Part shown: positions 24,700 through 34,334 of the stretch, piece by piece
Numbering within the stretch: position 1 is the stretch's first letter
Layout of the letters: each line of letters begins with the position of its first letter
Source: DATCHW01 sp036508135
Lineage (GTDB): Bacteria; Bacteroidota; Ignavibacteria; Tepidaquicellales; Tepidaquicellaceae
Assembly: GCA_036508135.1 (NCBI GenBank)
Contig: DATCHW010000207.1
Location: forward strand, 1-64,000
Direction of reading: 5' to 3'
DNA length: 64,000 bases
The notes under the pieces: model-generated
The model's input: only the letters and a program-made list of their open reading frames with translations
Database searches by the model: none
What the model was told of the DNA's origin: nothing
Made by a program: the position numbers and the translations under genes

Positions 24700-25503
24700 T
24701 TAAAATTCTTTTTTACATACCACCACAAAATTTTTTGAGTCGCTTGTCAGTTCTCTTCCTTCTGAATCTCCGTATATATCAACGAGTTTTAGTGGCGATC
24801 TTGCTATCAGGTGCTCAAGTTCATATCTGTAAAAATATCTCATCTTTACATTCCAGCTGTCAGAATTCAACACACCTCCTTCGTCCCATTCTAATCTCAT
24901 ATTCACTTCATTTATCTGCCTGAGCGGATCCGCTTTTGAACTTGCAATCCTTGTTACTTTTCTGCCCGGCTCATATTCTCCCTCAAAATCTTTTTGTTCA
25001 TTTATACCCTTAAATAAAATTTCAGGGTCGGGAATAAGAACGTCAAAGATAAAAAGTCCTCCGGAATTAAGATGTTTGTAAACGCAGTACAGAGACTTTA
25101 ATTGGTCTTCAATTTCAATCATATGCATAAAAACTCTGAACGGGGCAATAATTAAATCAAACGTTACGCCGAGATTCATATCCCTGATATCTTTAAGTAT
25201 AACCCTGCCCTGGTCTTTGCCGTCGAGCTTGCTTCTTAGTTTTTCTACCATTGCCGGACTAATATCGACGCCATAAATATCGGCTCCCGTTTTAAGAGCT
25301 TCGATAAATAATCTGCCTGTGCCTGCACCGGCTTCAAGGATTTTTCCTTTTGTACGGGCAATCCTTTTAAGATAAGATTCTTCATCTAAACCGGTATCAA
25401 TCGAAGAATATATTAAATCGAAAAACTTCGCAAAAAAACCCGGGTATTCATTTCTGTCATTTTCCTGAACCCGTGATATATCATAAAAACATTTTAGAGG
25501 CAC
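24700..25503 (-). CDS. Class I SAM-dependent methyltransferase
   Basis: The 267-residue cytoplasmic protein has the class I methyltransferase motif I ILEAGAGTGRLFIEALK (about 55-71), the acidic end of strand 2 in IYGVDISPAMVEKLR, motif post-I VILKDIRDM and motif II-like FDLIIAPFRVFMHM. A later GGLFIFDVLIPDP matches strand 5 of small-molecule methyltransferases. The substrate is not evident. It is divergent from another methyltransferase-like gene (25578), with 74 bp between the starts. The similarity between the two is only at the fold level. Confidence 0.8.
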   Translation of the reverse strand: MPLKCFYDISRVQENDRNEYPGFFAKFFDLIYSSIDTGLDEESYLKRIARTKGKILEAGAGTGRLFIEALKTGADIYGVDISPAMVEKLRSKLDGKDQGRVILKDIRDMNLGVTFDLIIAPFRVFMHMIEIEDQLKSLYCVYKHLNSGGLFIFDVLIPDPEILFKGINEQKDFEGEYEPGRKVTRIASSKADPLRQINEVNMRLEWDEGGVLNSDSWNVKMRYFYRYELEHLIARSPLKLVDIYGDSEGRELTSDSKNFVVVCKKEF

Positions 25504-25577
25504 CCCTCCTCCTTCTTCTATTAAAAGTAATGATTATTGTACTTAGTGTATAATAATTATAAATAAATTACAAATAT

Positions 25578-26396
25578 ATGAATATTTTTTTACACCTGCG
25601 ATTATTATTTTATAATGTGAAAAGGTTTCATTTAGTTGAATTTCAGGATTATAATTGGTTTCCTCGTAAAGTCAGGGAAGGTATTACAGATTACTTAAGA
25701 TTTTTCATAAGTTTATTTCAGCTATACAGCCCTGTTGCAAAAGCTTTAAAAGATACTCTTGAAATTACAGGAGAACAAGAAATTACCGACCTTTGTTCAG
25801 GTGGAGGAGGGGAAATAATTAATATTGCAAAGGAACTTGATAAAATTACCGGCAAAAAATACAAAATTACTCTGACCGATAAGTTTCCAAACTTACCTTC
25901 GTTTGAATATATAAGAAAAAGTTCAGATAACAGGTTTGCGTTCACTGAAAATCCAATAGATGCACTTACTGTTTCAAAAAATATGAAAGGATTGAAAACA
26001 ATATTTTCTGCTTTTCATCATTTCGATTTTGAATCCGGAAAAAAAGTATTACAGAATGCGGTTGATAATAAATCTTCTATAGCAATTTTTGATGCAGCCG
26101 AAAGAAAATGGCTTTATATATGGGCGGTTTTATTTTCAACTGTTTTTTTTATGTTTTTCTGTACTCCTTTTTTTAAGCCGTTCAAACTTTCAAGAATAAT
26201 CTTCACATATGTAATACCTATGATTCCTGTATTTGGATTGTGGGATGGAATCATTTCGATGCTCAGAATCTATACTCCTGAAGAACTGATGCAAATGGCA
26301 ATGGAAACAAATTCAAATCATTATAAATGGAAGTCCGGATTATTGAAAAATAAAATCGGCACTAACGTAACATACCTGATCGGATATCCGCTATAA
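25578..26396 (+). CDS. Membrane-associated SAM methyltransferase-like protein
   Basis: The 272-residue protein contains ITDLCSGGGGEIINIAKEL (about 68-86), a glycine-rich SAM motif I, then YKITLTDKFPN with the acidic residue of strand 2 and LKTIFSAFHHFDFESGKKVL as motif II/III. Two strongly hydrophobic segments follow (about 179-201 and 209-232), which is unusual for a soluble methyltransferase and suggests membrane attachment or a lipid substrate. The start ATG at 25578 has no Shine-Dalgarno. It is divergent from the methyltransferase at 24700-25503 and convergent with the beta-CASP gene. Confidence 0.65.
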   Translation: MNIFLHLRLLFYNVKRFHLVEFQDYNWFPRKVREGITDYLRFFISLFQLYSPVAKALKDTLEITGEQEITDLCSGGGGEIINIAKELDKITGKKYKITLTDKFPNLPSFEYIRKSSDNRFAFTENPIDALTVSKNMKGLKTIFSAFHHFDFESGKKVLQNAVDNKSSIAIFDAAERKWLYIWAVLFSTVFFMFFCTPFFKPFKLSRIIFTYVIPMIPVFGLWDGIISMLRIYTPEELMQMAMETNSNHYKWKSGLLKNKIGTNVTYLIGYPL

Positions 26397-26425
26397 AATC
26401 TGATTGAAGGTGCGCCGTTCCCCAA

Positions 26426-27796
26426 TTAACTTGTTAAATCCGAGAATAAATAATATTTCTTTCCTTTTTCGGGCACTAAAACTTTTACCCCTTTAAACCT
26501 TGTTACAATTTCTTTACCCATTTCACTGATTGCATTTTCACTTCCGTGAAGGAGTATGATCTTTTCGGGTTTAAGTTTTTCCACGATCTTCAACAGTCCC
26601 CCTCTGTCGGAGTGGGCAGTGAATTTGAAATTTTCTATCCTGCAGTAAACATCCGTTCCGGAATCTAAATAATTGAAATAAATTTTATTGAATCGCTTTG
26701 CATATTTAATTTTGAATCCGGGAGTATCAGGGTCGCAATAACCGCAGACGGCTATTCCAAAATTTTTTCTCTGTAGGAATCTTTTCGCAAGTCGGAAAGA
26801 CATCGTGCGCTCTATCATCATTCCGCTTGTTGCCAGCACAACGGAAGGATGTTTATAGAACTCCCCCTTTTCAACATATTCACGCCTTAGTTCGATTGTT
26901 TTTATTTGGCTCAATTTCATTCCGTCTTCAATACGCCTTACGGTATAATTATATCTGTCATAAACTTTATTGATAAGTTTTGACATCGGACTTACATAGA
27001 CAGGCATATGAGGAATTTTGTTTTTTTCCATCAGACCGTCAATACGCTTAAGCATTTCCTGCGCCTTTCCGAGTGCAAAAACCGGAACCAGTACTGAACC
27101 GCCATCACCTGAAATTTCATTTATGAATTTAGCAAGACGCTTTTCTTCTTCATCATAAGATGGAAGTGTTGCCTCTTCTCCGTTTGTTGATTCGAGTATC
27201 AGAATATCTACCTTCCCCTTCGGAAGTTCTGCCGGTGGAATGAGGGACTGCTGACGCATATTAATATCCCCCGTATAAAATATTTTTTTATCGCATGCTT
27301 TTATCAGGACAGATGCAGATCCGAGTATGTGCCCCGCATCGAAAAACTCAAATGTTAACTCATTAGTTAATTTAATTTCTTTTCTATAATCCTGTTGTTT
27401 TATTATCATCGGGATAAGGTTCAATATCTCATCCGTGTAATATTCAAGTACAGATTTATCCCATTCGTTCAGGAATTCCTTCCGGATAATTGAAGAGGTA
27501 TTAAGCAGTGTGACATCCGCGATTGAAAGTGTGGGTTTGGTTGTATAGATTTTACTGTATGGAAATAGTTTCAGATAATAAGGCAAAGCTCCGATGTGGT
27601 CATTATGTGCGTGTGAAATAATTAAATGATTGATCGTTTCATCTTTTACGGATTTATAGTTCGGAAATATTTCCATTCCTTTTTTCCGGGGGTGTAATCC
27701 GCAATCGAGAACAATATTTTCACTACCGATTCTTAATATATAAGAATTCGCACCAATTTCTTCCCCTCCACCAAGAATTTCAAAACCAATATCCAA
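26426..27796 (-). CDS. Beta-CASP metallo-beta-lactamase-fold nuclease (CPSF/RNase J-like)
   Basis: The 456-residue protein has the MBL metal motif SHAHNDHIG (61-69, H62, H64, D66, H67), a further metal histidine in FDAGHILGSASVL and the aspartate in FYTGDINMRQQ. The beta-CASP insert is marked by motif A ILILESTNGE, motif B FTAHSDRGGL and motif C IILLHGSENA, as in CPSF73-like and KH-less archaeal-type RNA nucleases. It should cleave RNA in the cytoplasm. No KH or RNase J C-terminal domain is present, so it belongs to the YSH1/MBL-exonuclease group rather than RNase J. It stands alone, convergent with the upstream methyltransferase. Confidence 0.85.
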   Translation of the reverse strand: MDIGFEILGGGEEIGANSYILRIGSENIVLDCGLHPRKKGMEIFPNYKSVKDETINHLIISHAHNDHIGALPYYLKLFPYSKIYTTKPTLSIADVTLLNTSSIIRKEFLNEWDKSVLEYYTDEILNLIPMIIKQQDYRKEIKLTNELTFEFFDAGHILGSASVLIKACDKKIFYTGDINMRQQSLIPPAELPKGKVDILILESTNGEEATLPSYDEEEKRLAKFINEISGDGGSVLVPVFALGKAQEMLKRIDGLMEKNKIPHMPVYVSPMSKLINKVYDRYNYTVRRIEDGMKLSQIKTIELRREYVEKGEFYKHPSVVLATSGMMIERTMSFRLAKRFLQRKNFGIAVCGYCDPDTPGFKIKYAKRFNKIYFNYLDSGTDVYCRIENFKFTAHSDRGGLLKIVEKLKPEKIILLHGSENAISEMGKEIVTRFKGVKVLVPEKGKKYYLFSDLTS

Positions 27797-28105
27797 AATA
27801 AATTATTATCTGCGTTAATATACTGTTAAAACAAAATATTAATTTTGTTCTCCTGAATTTATTCCCCGAAGTTAATCTAAAGATTTCGATGTCTATATAT
27901 TAACCGTTTCAGATCCTGAACCAAGTGCAGGGTGACAAATTTATTTTTTTATTATTAATTATTCACTGAAGTTACGCATTTGTCATGTTGAGCGCAGCGA
28001 AACATCTAAAAATTGAATAAAAACAAGATTCTTCACTTCGCTCAGAATGATAAAACAGGCTATTTTAGGCATTTTACGTAACTTCAGTTATTCATTATTA
28101 ATTGC
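27797..28105. other. Intergenic region with two repeat elements
   Basis: The gap holds AGATCCTGAACCAAGTGCAGG plus GTGACAAAT (27911-27940), a palindromic repeat related to 30691-30720, and a MITE-like element at 27965-28088. No gene is seen. Confidence 0.7.
27965..28088. mobile_element. MITE-like element, copy 1
   Basis: The terminal inverted repeats are ACTGAAGTTACG (27965-27976) and CGTAACTTCAGT (28077-28088). TATTC occurs on both outer sides (27960-27964 and 28089-28093), a possible 5-bp target duplication. Inside are two sub-palindromes, GTCATGTTGAGCGCAGCGAA and CTTCACTTCGCTCAGAATGA. It is a reverse-orientation relative of the element at 60951-61078 and has no coding capacity. Confidence 0.75.
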
Positions 28106-29482
28106 TTAGTGTCCACTTCTTCCTTTTGGCAAAGTATTCCACAGAAACATCATTACCACAGCTCCGGTTAATGCAAACGGAATTGGCCATAATTTCCATG
28201 CCTGCCATCCAATAGGAAATATAAAAGTACTTAAGAAAAAGGGGTTCAGGGCACTTGTTAAATATTGGAAGCCGTCTATCAACCCTGTCGCCGTAGCCGC
28301 TGCCTTTCTGCCGCCGAAATCCATCGATGCGGCACCACTAACCATTCCGTGAGCACCATTAACAAAGAAAGAAAGAAACATAATCATTATAGCCGCAGAA
28401 TAAGGACCTAAATTTAACATATCGCTGAAATAGAAAAGAATCAACATTACAGCCATACCAAGAAAACCATAAACTATGACCGGCGCTCTTCTTCCCTTGT
28501 AAATTTTATCGGACATAATTCCGAAAGCGAAACCTCCGGCAATTCCGAGTAATGCAATTCCCCAGGCGGTTAACTGGTAAGGTAAATCTACATTTGAGAC
28601 ATTGAACATTTCCTTGAAATAAACCGGATACCACGCATCTACTACCGTTCTCCTGACAAAACCTATCATCATCGAAGCAACTCCTATCATCCACATAACA
28701 GGACTTGCAAAAACTTTAGACAGTACTTCTCCCATTTTTACTTTTTCATTTGTCATATCATCACCGTCACCTGTATCTAAATTCGTGTAACCAGCTTGCT
28801 TTGGTGTGTCTTTCACCAAAAAAATTGTCAGCACAAATACAATTGTAGTAAGAACTGCCGGTCCCCAAAAAGCCCATTGCCATCCAAGCCATTGAGCAAT
28901 CAATGGTGTTCCCGAAAACGAAAGTATTAAACCGAATCTGATTAAAACTCCGAATATCGCCGCGAAAGTACCTCTTTGCCTGATATGAAACCACTGAGCA
29001 TTTATTTTTACAATAGATAGTGCTCCAAAGGCTTGAAAATATCCGTTAATTCCCCAAACAATAGCCATTGTCCATAGCAATGAATTTTTAGTGAAACCCA
29101 AAGATAATATACTGTTTGTCACGATTTCTTTTCCGCTCCAAACCGAGGGTGATAACACTATATATCCCGCTGCACCGAAGAGTAAATTCATAATAATCAC
29201 CCCTACCGAGCCAATGAGAAAGGATTTTTTACCTCCGATTTTATCCGCAAGGGGTCCATTTACAACAACCGCGAGTCCATATACGAGGGGTAAAAGTGTT
29301 TCGAATACACCAAGATCGCCCTTAGTCCAACCGAATATTGATTGTAAGGTTGAAGCATTTGCGGCAAAATTATATCTTGTCATGTAAAACAAAGAATAGA
29401 GAAAACCAATCGTTATCCAGTTTTGAAATCTACGGGTACGAAATTGTTTATCTCTAAACTCAACAGGAATTGAATCTACCAT
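28106..29482 (-). CDS. MFS transporter of the organophosphate:phosphate antiporter (OPA/GlpT-like) type
   Basis: The 458-residue protein has 12 predicted transmembrane helices. The OPA signature region is FLYSLFYMTRYNFAANAS (about 27-45), followed by GVFETLLPLVYGLAVVVNGP and the MFS loop motif LADKIGGKKS. The second half shows FGIMSDKIYKGRR, a degenerate loop motif. OPA members exchange sugar phosphates or glycerol-3-phosphate for inorganic phosphate; the substrate here is not determined. No phosphatase or kinase gene is adjacent. The ATG at 29482 lies about 50 bp from a parS site. Confidence 0.8.
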   Translation of the reverse strand: MVDSIPVEFRDKQFRTRRFQNWITIGFLYSLFYMTRYNFAANASTLQSIFGWTKGDLGVFETLLPLVYGLAVVVNGPLADKIGGKKSFLIGSVGVIIMNLLFGAAGYIVLSPSVWSGKEIVTNSILSLGFTKNSLLWTMAIVWGINGYFQAFGALSIVKINAQWFHIRQRGTFAAIFGVLIRFGLILSFSGTPLIAQWLGWQWAFWGPAVLTTIVFVLTIFLVKDTPKQAGYTNLDTGDGDDMTNEKVKMGEVLSKVFASPVMWMIGVASMMIGFVRRTVVDAWYPVYFKEMFNVSNVDLPYQLTAWGIALLGIAGGFAFGIMSDKIYKGRRAPVIVYGFLGMAVMLILFYFSDMLNLGPYSAAIMIMFLSFFVNGAHGMVSGAASMDFGGRKAAATATGLIDGFQYLTSALNPFFLSTFIFPIGWQAWKLWPIPFALTGAVVMMFLWNTLPKGRSGH

Positions 29483-29530
29483 ATTTTTTGCTTTTATTTA
29501 TTAATAATTATTAAAACCTAATTAATATTT

Positions 29531-29546
29531 TGTTTCACGTGAAACA
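29531..29546. promoter_or_regulatory. parS centromere site 1
   Basis: TGTTTCACGTGAAACA is a perfect palindrome and an exact match to the widely conserved ParB-binding parS consensus. It lies in the gap between two minus-strand genes, not in a promoter-like position, with a second copy 43 bp away. Confidence 0.85.
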
Positions 29547-29573
29547 TTGCGACTAGATTAATACTTGTTTATA

Positions 29574-29589
29574 TGTTTCACGTGAAACA
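29574..29589. promoter_or_regulatory. parS centromere site 2
   Basis: A second exact TGTTTCACGTGAAACA. Two sites in one gap make a chance match very unlikely and suggest a ParB nucleation centre. No parAB genes are in the window. Confidence 0.85.
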
Positions 29590-29613
29590 ATTTTCGTCTT
29601 TAAATCCTTACTG

Positions 29614-30402
29614 TTATTTCTGTGTCATTTCCATGACTTTCTTGGAAATACCCGGAATTAGGAATCTTGGAGCAAATCTGACCGAAAATGTCAAAATTTT
29701 ATTTAATAAACCAGGGATAATTAAGCACTTACCATTCATCATTGCAGTGTATCCAATTTTCGCCACCTTTTTGCTGTCCATTAAATAGCTTTTTTTCTCT
29801 TTTTCGATGTTAAAACCGGCTGCATTGTGAAAATTTGTTTTTGTTCCACCGGGACATAAAACCGTCACGCTAACACCGGTTCCGTGAAGTTCGTTATTCA
29901 ACGCTTCACTGAAATTAAGTACATAAGACTTTGTAGAAGAATAAACATTCAACATCGGAATCGGTTGAAAAGCTGCCGTTGAAGCAATATTCAATATTTT
30001 TCCCTCCTTTCTTTCGACCATATCCTTTAAATATAAATGGGTTAAATGCGTCAACGACAAAATATTTAACTCAATCATTTTTTCATAAACACTATAATCT
30101 GTTTTTACAAACTCACCGTAGTCACCGAATCCGGCATTGTTAACTAAGTAATTAATATTTATTGACTTATTTTTTGTACTGTCGTAGATTTTCCCGGGTG
30201 ATAGCCGGTCAGAAAGATCACCGGCAAAAACTTCCACCTTTATTCCGTATTTACTCTCATATAAATTCTTTATTGATTCGAGTTTCGGTTGATTTCTTGC
30301 AACAAGAACAAGATTGATTTTATCAGCAGCAAAAAGATCTGAAATATCTCTTCCAATTCCCCCGGATGCTCCGGTAATAAGTGCCCATTTTTCTTTTTGC
30401 AA
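29614..30402 (-). CDS. Short-chain dehydrogenase/reductase (classical SDR)
   Basis: The 262-residue protein has the Rossmann motif TGASGGIGRDI (about 10-20), NNAGFGDYG (about 89-97), the catalytic serine in LNIASTAAFQ and YSSTKSY (catalytic Y and K), all in classical SDR spacing. The C-terminus has PGGTKTNF and is close to DltE-like SDRs acting on acyl or keto substrates with NADP(H). The substrate is unknown. Its last codons lie about 25 bp from a parS site. An imperfect inverted repeat upstream of its start (30419-30459) may be an operator. Confidence 0.88.
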   Translation of the reverse strand: MQKEKWALITGASGGIGRDISDLFAADKINLVLVARNQPKLESIKNLYESKYGIKVEVFAGDLSDRLSPGKIYDSTKNKSININYLVNNAGFGDYGEFVKTDYSVYEKMIELNILSLTHLTHLYLKDMVERKEGKILNIASTAAFQPIPMLNVYSSTKSYVLNFSEALNNELHGTGVSVTVLCPGGTKTNFHNAAGFNIEKEKKSYLMDSKKVAKIGYTAMMNGKCLIIPGLLNKILTFSVRFAPRFLIPGISKKVMEMTQK

Positions 30403-30735
30403 TATTGTAATTTTTTATACCACAGAAACTATTTCCGTTGTTATAGTTTCTATAGTGGTGTTGTATTCATTGAATAATAAATATGCTTATTTTAATATAA
30501 AACTTAAATGTTAATTTCTGTGATACCACACGAAACAATTTAAGGCGGGGATTATTAACTCTCTTTCATAAGAACTTATCTCAATACTTGTCCTGCTGAA
30601 CTTGTGCGTTCTTTGCATCCCTGCCTGTCCCGATTCATCGGGAACTCGTCGGTGATTTCAGCATCTAATATACAAATAGGTTATAAAACGAGACCCCGAA
30701 ACGAGTTCGGGGTGACAAAAGGGAAAAGAAATTTT
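30403..30735. other. Intergenic region: operator-like palindrome and two dispersed repeats
   Basis: ACCAC-a-GAAACTAT (30419-30432) mirrors ATAGTTTC-tata-GTGGT (30443-30459) just upstream of the SDR start, a likely operator. CCTGTCCCGATTCATCGGGA (30624-30643) and AGACCCCGAAACGAGTTCGG plus GGTGACAAAA (30691-30720) are dispersed palindromic repeats. No gene is seen. Confidence 0.65.
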
Positions 30736-31527
30736 TTAATTCTTTTTCGTCTTTTCTTCGTATTGTTTCAAAACTTCTTTTAGCATTCCGCTGTCCGGGA
30801 ATTTTTCAAGTCCCTTGTCAATAAAAGTTTTTGCTTTTTCCATATCACCTTCTTTGTCTCTCTTCATAAATGCTGTTGCCATAAAACCAAACGACATGCT
30901 ATAACCCCAGTCGGGATAATACTCTTCAGCTTCTTTGCGTGTCTGGAAAATATCATATGCTTTTTCAAGCAGCTTCAAAGATGCATCTGCACCCCCGCCG
31001 AATGCTTCGGGCATATAGAGCGCTGAAATTCCTTTCATCAGATAATAACGGGGATTCATTGCGTCAAGCTTCAATGCGGCTGCATCCGTTTGCTGTGTTA
31101 CAGCCATAATATCATCCATTTTGTCCTGCTCGTACATCCAGCGGTTAAAAGTCAGGCACATTTTTAAAACATATGAATCCGCAAAGTCATCTTTCTGTTC
31201 GATTGATTTATCAATAACCGCAAACCCTGATTGTGTGTATTTTTTTATTTTTTCGTTATCCTGATCTTTCATTCCCGATGTTGCAATATTGTAATCTATA
31301 TATGCCATATAGTAGTTTACAACCCATTCATTCATTTTAAGCTGCAGGATTCTTTCAAATTCTCCCCTTACTTTTAAAAGGTCTTTTTCGTCGTAAGTAT
31401 TTAATGCGGCGGTAAGATTCTTTTTTGCCTTCATCATTGCATTCGTAAAGTCATCGGAGTAGGCATTGAATGAAAATGTAAATATCAAAACAAAAATAAT
31501 TGCGGAATAGAAAAATGTTTTTTTCAT
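30736..31527 (-). CDS. Exported TPR-like helical protein
   Basis: The 263-residue protein has a signal peptide (MKKTFFYSAIIFVLIFTFSFNAYS) and then only amphipathic helices. Repeats of the tetratricopeptide kind are seen at about 35-70 (AALNTYDEKDLLKVRGEFER), 145-185 and 215-255 (KAKTFIDKGLEKFPDSGMLK). It should sit in the periplasm and mediate protein contacts. No TPR consensus is perfect and no partner domain is present. It lies 19 bp downstream of the TonB-dependent receptor gene on the same strand, so the two are probably co-transcribed and may act together. Confidence 0.7.
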   Translation of the reverse strand: MKKTFFYSAIIFVLIFTFSFNAYSDDFTNAMMKAKKNLTAALNTYDEKDLLKVRGEFERILQLKMNEWVVNYYMAYIDYNIATSGMKDQDNEKIKKYTQSGFAVIDKSIEQKDDFADSYVLKMCLTFNRWMYEQDKMDDIMAVTQQTDAAALKLDAMNPRYYLMKGISALYMPEAFGGGADASLKLLEKAYDIFQTRKEAEEYYPDWGYSMSFGFMATAFMKRDKEGDMEKAKTFIDKGLEKFPDSGMLKEVLKQYEEKTKKN

Positions 31528-31546
31528 AATTTGAAATTTTTAAATT

Positions 31547-33757
31547 TTATAATTGTAGTCCGATCCCTAAATAAAGTGTTCTCTCATTCGAAGAACGGAC
31601 CTTTATTTTTTGTGTGTAATCAAAATTATATGTGTAACCATACAAATTATCCTGATTGAACAAATTGTTCAGTGCCAAAATTAATATTACAAATTTATTG
31701 AATGCGGTGAAAATATACTGTGAATTAATGTCAACCCGTTGATATGTCGGAAACCTGCCGCTGTTCGTTTCTGCGGAAATTGGAATATAAGCATTCTGCC
31801 CGGCATCGTATATAGCGCCCGTTACCGGGGTGTACGGTCTGCCCGTTGAAATTTTATATGATGCTCCCACCATAAATAAATTTGTGATATTATAATTTGC
31901 TACAACAGACACGGTATGAGTGATATCATAAGTTGCGGATAAATATTTGCCGCCTGTCAGAAGATTCTTTCTTTTTGAATCGGTATAAGCGTAAGAAATC
32001 CATCCGTTGAATTTGGGTTTTAGTCTTACTTTCAGAAAAACGTCCACGCCTTTTGCATATCCTTTTCCTTCGTTTGCAATAAAGTTTCCGTATTGATTTG
32101 CAGATACAAGATTGGAATAATCTTTATAATATGATTCTACTCTGAAAATGTAATCACCCTCACGGTTGTATTCATAACCGAGTATATAATGTTTTGCGTT
32201 TTCCGGAAGTAAATCGACCATGCCGCTCTGAAGAAAATTTTCAAGCCCCGGATTTTGATGATAAATTCCCGTAGCAGCCTTCAGATAACTATACTCTGTA
32301 AGCCTGTACACAAGTGATAGCCTTGGATCCACAATGGTCTTTTTTGAGATTGTAAAATAATCACTTCTTAAGCCGCCTATTGCATTGAAATCTCTTGATA
32401 CCTTAAATCTTGCTTCTGCATAGCCGCCTATTCTTCCGGTGTTATTATCCATGTTTAGCCTGAAGGCATCGGCTTCCGGTTTTAAATTGTAAAAATATTT
32501 TGGGAAACTTCCGTCGAGAAAATAAGCGTTGTATTCATATTCAACCCCCGTTGAAAAATCAATTACAGTGGATAGCGGAAGTGAAAAATCAGTACGTAGT
32601 TTGCCGTAGAAATTTTTAGAATTATTGTTCAGAACACCGTATTTTATTCCGGCAAAGTAACTGCTGTATGATAGCGATATATTGAGTAAACTCACGCTTG
32701 TCGGAGTTGTAGAGAATTTAATGTTGCTGAAAAGTGATTGGGATTTAGTTTCGAAATATCCGCTGAATGAGGGACTTGTATTCCTTACCCCGACCTTATC
32801 ATCACTGTAATTCAAATAATATTTGATGAGACTCGATTTTCCAATTTTGTAAGCGGCTGTTCCTCCGAATCCGTTTGAATTGGGTATTGCGGAGAAATCT
32901 GTTTTATCGCCGTTCAGTTCGAGAAATGGTTTAACAAAAAGTTTTGAGAGTGAAAATGTCCCGCCGAACGTATTTTCGGTATTCGTGAAAGACCCTGCAA
33001 GTGAAGCATTTGCGAGCCCAAGAAGTGCGAACATGCCATTTGCGCGCGGGATATCATACGACTGCAAATCAAGCACCGCAGAGAGTACGTTTCCGAACTT
33101 CGCTGAGAAACCTCCGCTCGAAAAATTAATTCCCTTTAAACCCCATGGATTGACTGTGGAAAAAGAGGAGGAATTATATGCACCGTCAAAAACGAAAGGA
33201 TTATACAGTGATGCCTGGTCGAGAATGGTAAGCACTTCATTCGGGTCGCCTCCCCGAACTGTGATACGGCTTCCTTCGTCAATCTGATAAGAACCGGGAA
33301 ATGTTGTGATAGCCCTGTAGAGGTCGGCATCTGCACCCGGAATACGGACGATTTCCATGGGAGTAAGTGTTACCTGTGAGTTAGCACCGGATGTAAATGT
33401 GCTCGCGGTAACTACAATTTCATCTGTTTTTACTTCTTTTGATAACGAAATATTAAGACTTTGATTTTGTCCGGGAACTATTTCTATTTCAAAAAACTTG
33501 TCTGCCTGGTCAAGAGCTGTAATAATTAAAACTTTCTTACCAGATTTATCCGTTTCGAATTCAAAGTTACCTTTTTCATCTGTGGTTGCACCATCAATAG
33601 TACCCTGTATCACAACGTTTGCACCATTTACAGGCTTACCCTTGTCATCTTTCACCTTTCCGGAAATGATTGTAACTTTACTTGTATCTGTATTTTGCGA
33701 ATATGTGAAAACCGGAATAGATATGATAAAAATTAATAATAGTATTATTTTGAGCAT
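31547..33757 (-). CDS. TonB-dependent outer-membrane receptor with carboxypeptidase-regulatory-like domain
   Basis: The 736-residue protein has a signal peptide (MLKIILLLIFIISIPVFTYSQ). A CarboxypepD_reg-like beta-sandwich follows (about 28-110: ISGKVKDDKGKPVNGANVVI, GATTDEKGNFEFETDKSG), then a TonB-box-like DEIVVTAS. The plug domain (about 120-235: GADADLYRAITTFPGSYQ, SRITVRGGDPNEVL) precedes a 22-strand-type barrel to the end. This build is typical of Bacteroidota TonB receptors of the CirA/FecA kind, importing a large ligand. No SusD partner is adjacent, so a SusC pair is unlikely. The ligand is unknown. The next gene downstream encodes a periplasmic TPR-like protein. Confidence 0.9.
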   Translation of the reverse strand: MLKIILLLIFIISIPVFTYSQNTDTSKVTIISGKVKDDKGKPVNGANVVIQGTIDGATTDEKGNFEFETDKSGKKVLIITALDQADKFFEIEIVPGQNQSLNISLSKEVKTDEIVVTASTFTSGANSQVTLTPMEIVRIPGADADLYRAITTFPGSYQIDEGSRITVRGGDPNEVLTILDQASLYNPFVFDGAYNSSSFSTVNPWGLKGINFSSGGFSAKFGNVLSAVLDLQSYDIPRANGMFALLGLANASLAGSFTNTENTFGGTFSLSKLFVKPFLELNGDKTDFSAIPNSNGFGGTAAYKIGKSSLIKYYLNYSDDKVGVRNTSPSFSGYFETKSQSLFSNIKFSTTPTSVSLLNISLSYSSYFAGIKYGVLNNNSKNFYGKLRTDFSLPLSTVIDFSTGVEYEYNAYFLDGSFPKYFYNLKPEADAFRLNMDNNTGRIGGYAEARFKVSRDFNAIGGLRSDYFTISKKTIVDPRLSLVYRLTEYSYLKAATGIYHQNPGLENFLQSGMVDLLPENAKHYILGYEYNREGDYIFRVESYYKDYSNLVSANQYGNFIANEGKGYAKGVDVFLKVRLKPKFNGWISYAYTDSKRKNLLTGGKYLSATYDITHTVSVVANYNITNLFMVGASYKISTGRPYTPVTGAIYDAGQNAYIPISAETNSGRFPTYQRVDINSQYIFTAFNKFVILILALNNLFNQDNLYGYTYNFDYTQKIKVRSSNERTLYLGIGLQL

Positions 33758-34334
33758 AAATCCCCTTTGGTTAATACAATAACATACGTAATAAAAATAA
33801 TAAAGTTATTGCTATATTAACAGTAAAAAAGAATTAAAGTGGTAACGAGTAAAATAAGGTTTGAAATAAAAATGATATGTTCTTTGCGGGATAAAGTATC
33901 ATTTCAAACCTTGATTTCGAAATTCTTCCTTTGTTTTATTCCAAAAACTCACTACTTTTCACGTAAAATCAAATAATCTACTATTCTACCATAGGATTAT
34001 TACGTATATAGCTACAAATTAACTTAATCAAGAAAAAAATATCTTTTGTAAGTTCAACACAGAATGAATTTAAAGAGGTAGTTACAAATATGAATATTAT
34101 TAATACAAGTTAATGTTGAAAACGGTTTATTTAATTATAAGAAAAGAATAAAAAATATATTTGTTTTTCATTTTTAAATTAAATGTTGGCAAACCATAAA
34201 TCAGAAGTACAAAATAATTATGAGATCTATTATCTTTATTATAATTCTCCTGAATTAATAGCGCGATAAGGTATAATGCACGTGTTCTTAAAATTTAATT
34301 GTAAAAATTATTTTCCTGAATAAAATTAATCTTT
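33758..34334. other. AT-rich intergenic region with small inverted repeats
   Basis: The 577-bp gap has no credible ORF. GGTTTGAAAT (33858-33867) pairs with ATTTCAAACC (33901-33910), and AATAATC with GATTATT near 33974-33999. These sit upstream of the TonB receptor start and could be regulatory or part of an untranslated RNA. Nothing else is recognised. Confidence 0.5.

Noticed and set aside
32880..33287. 135-residue ORF antisense to the TonB receptor
   Set aside because: Shadow of the plug-domain coding sequence; no independent start signal or motif.
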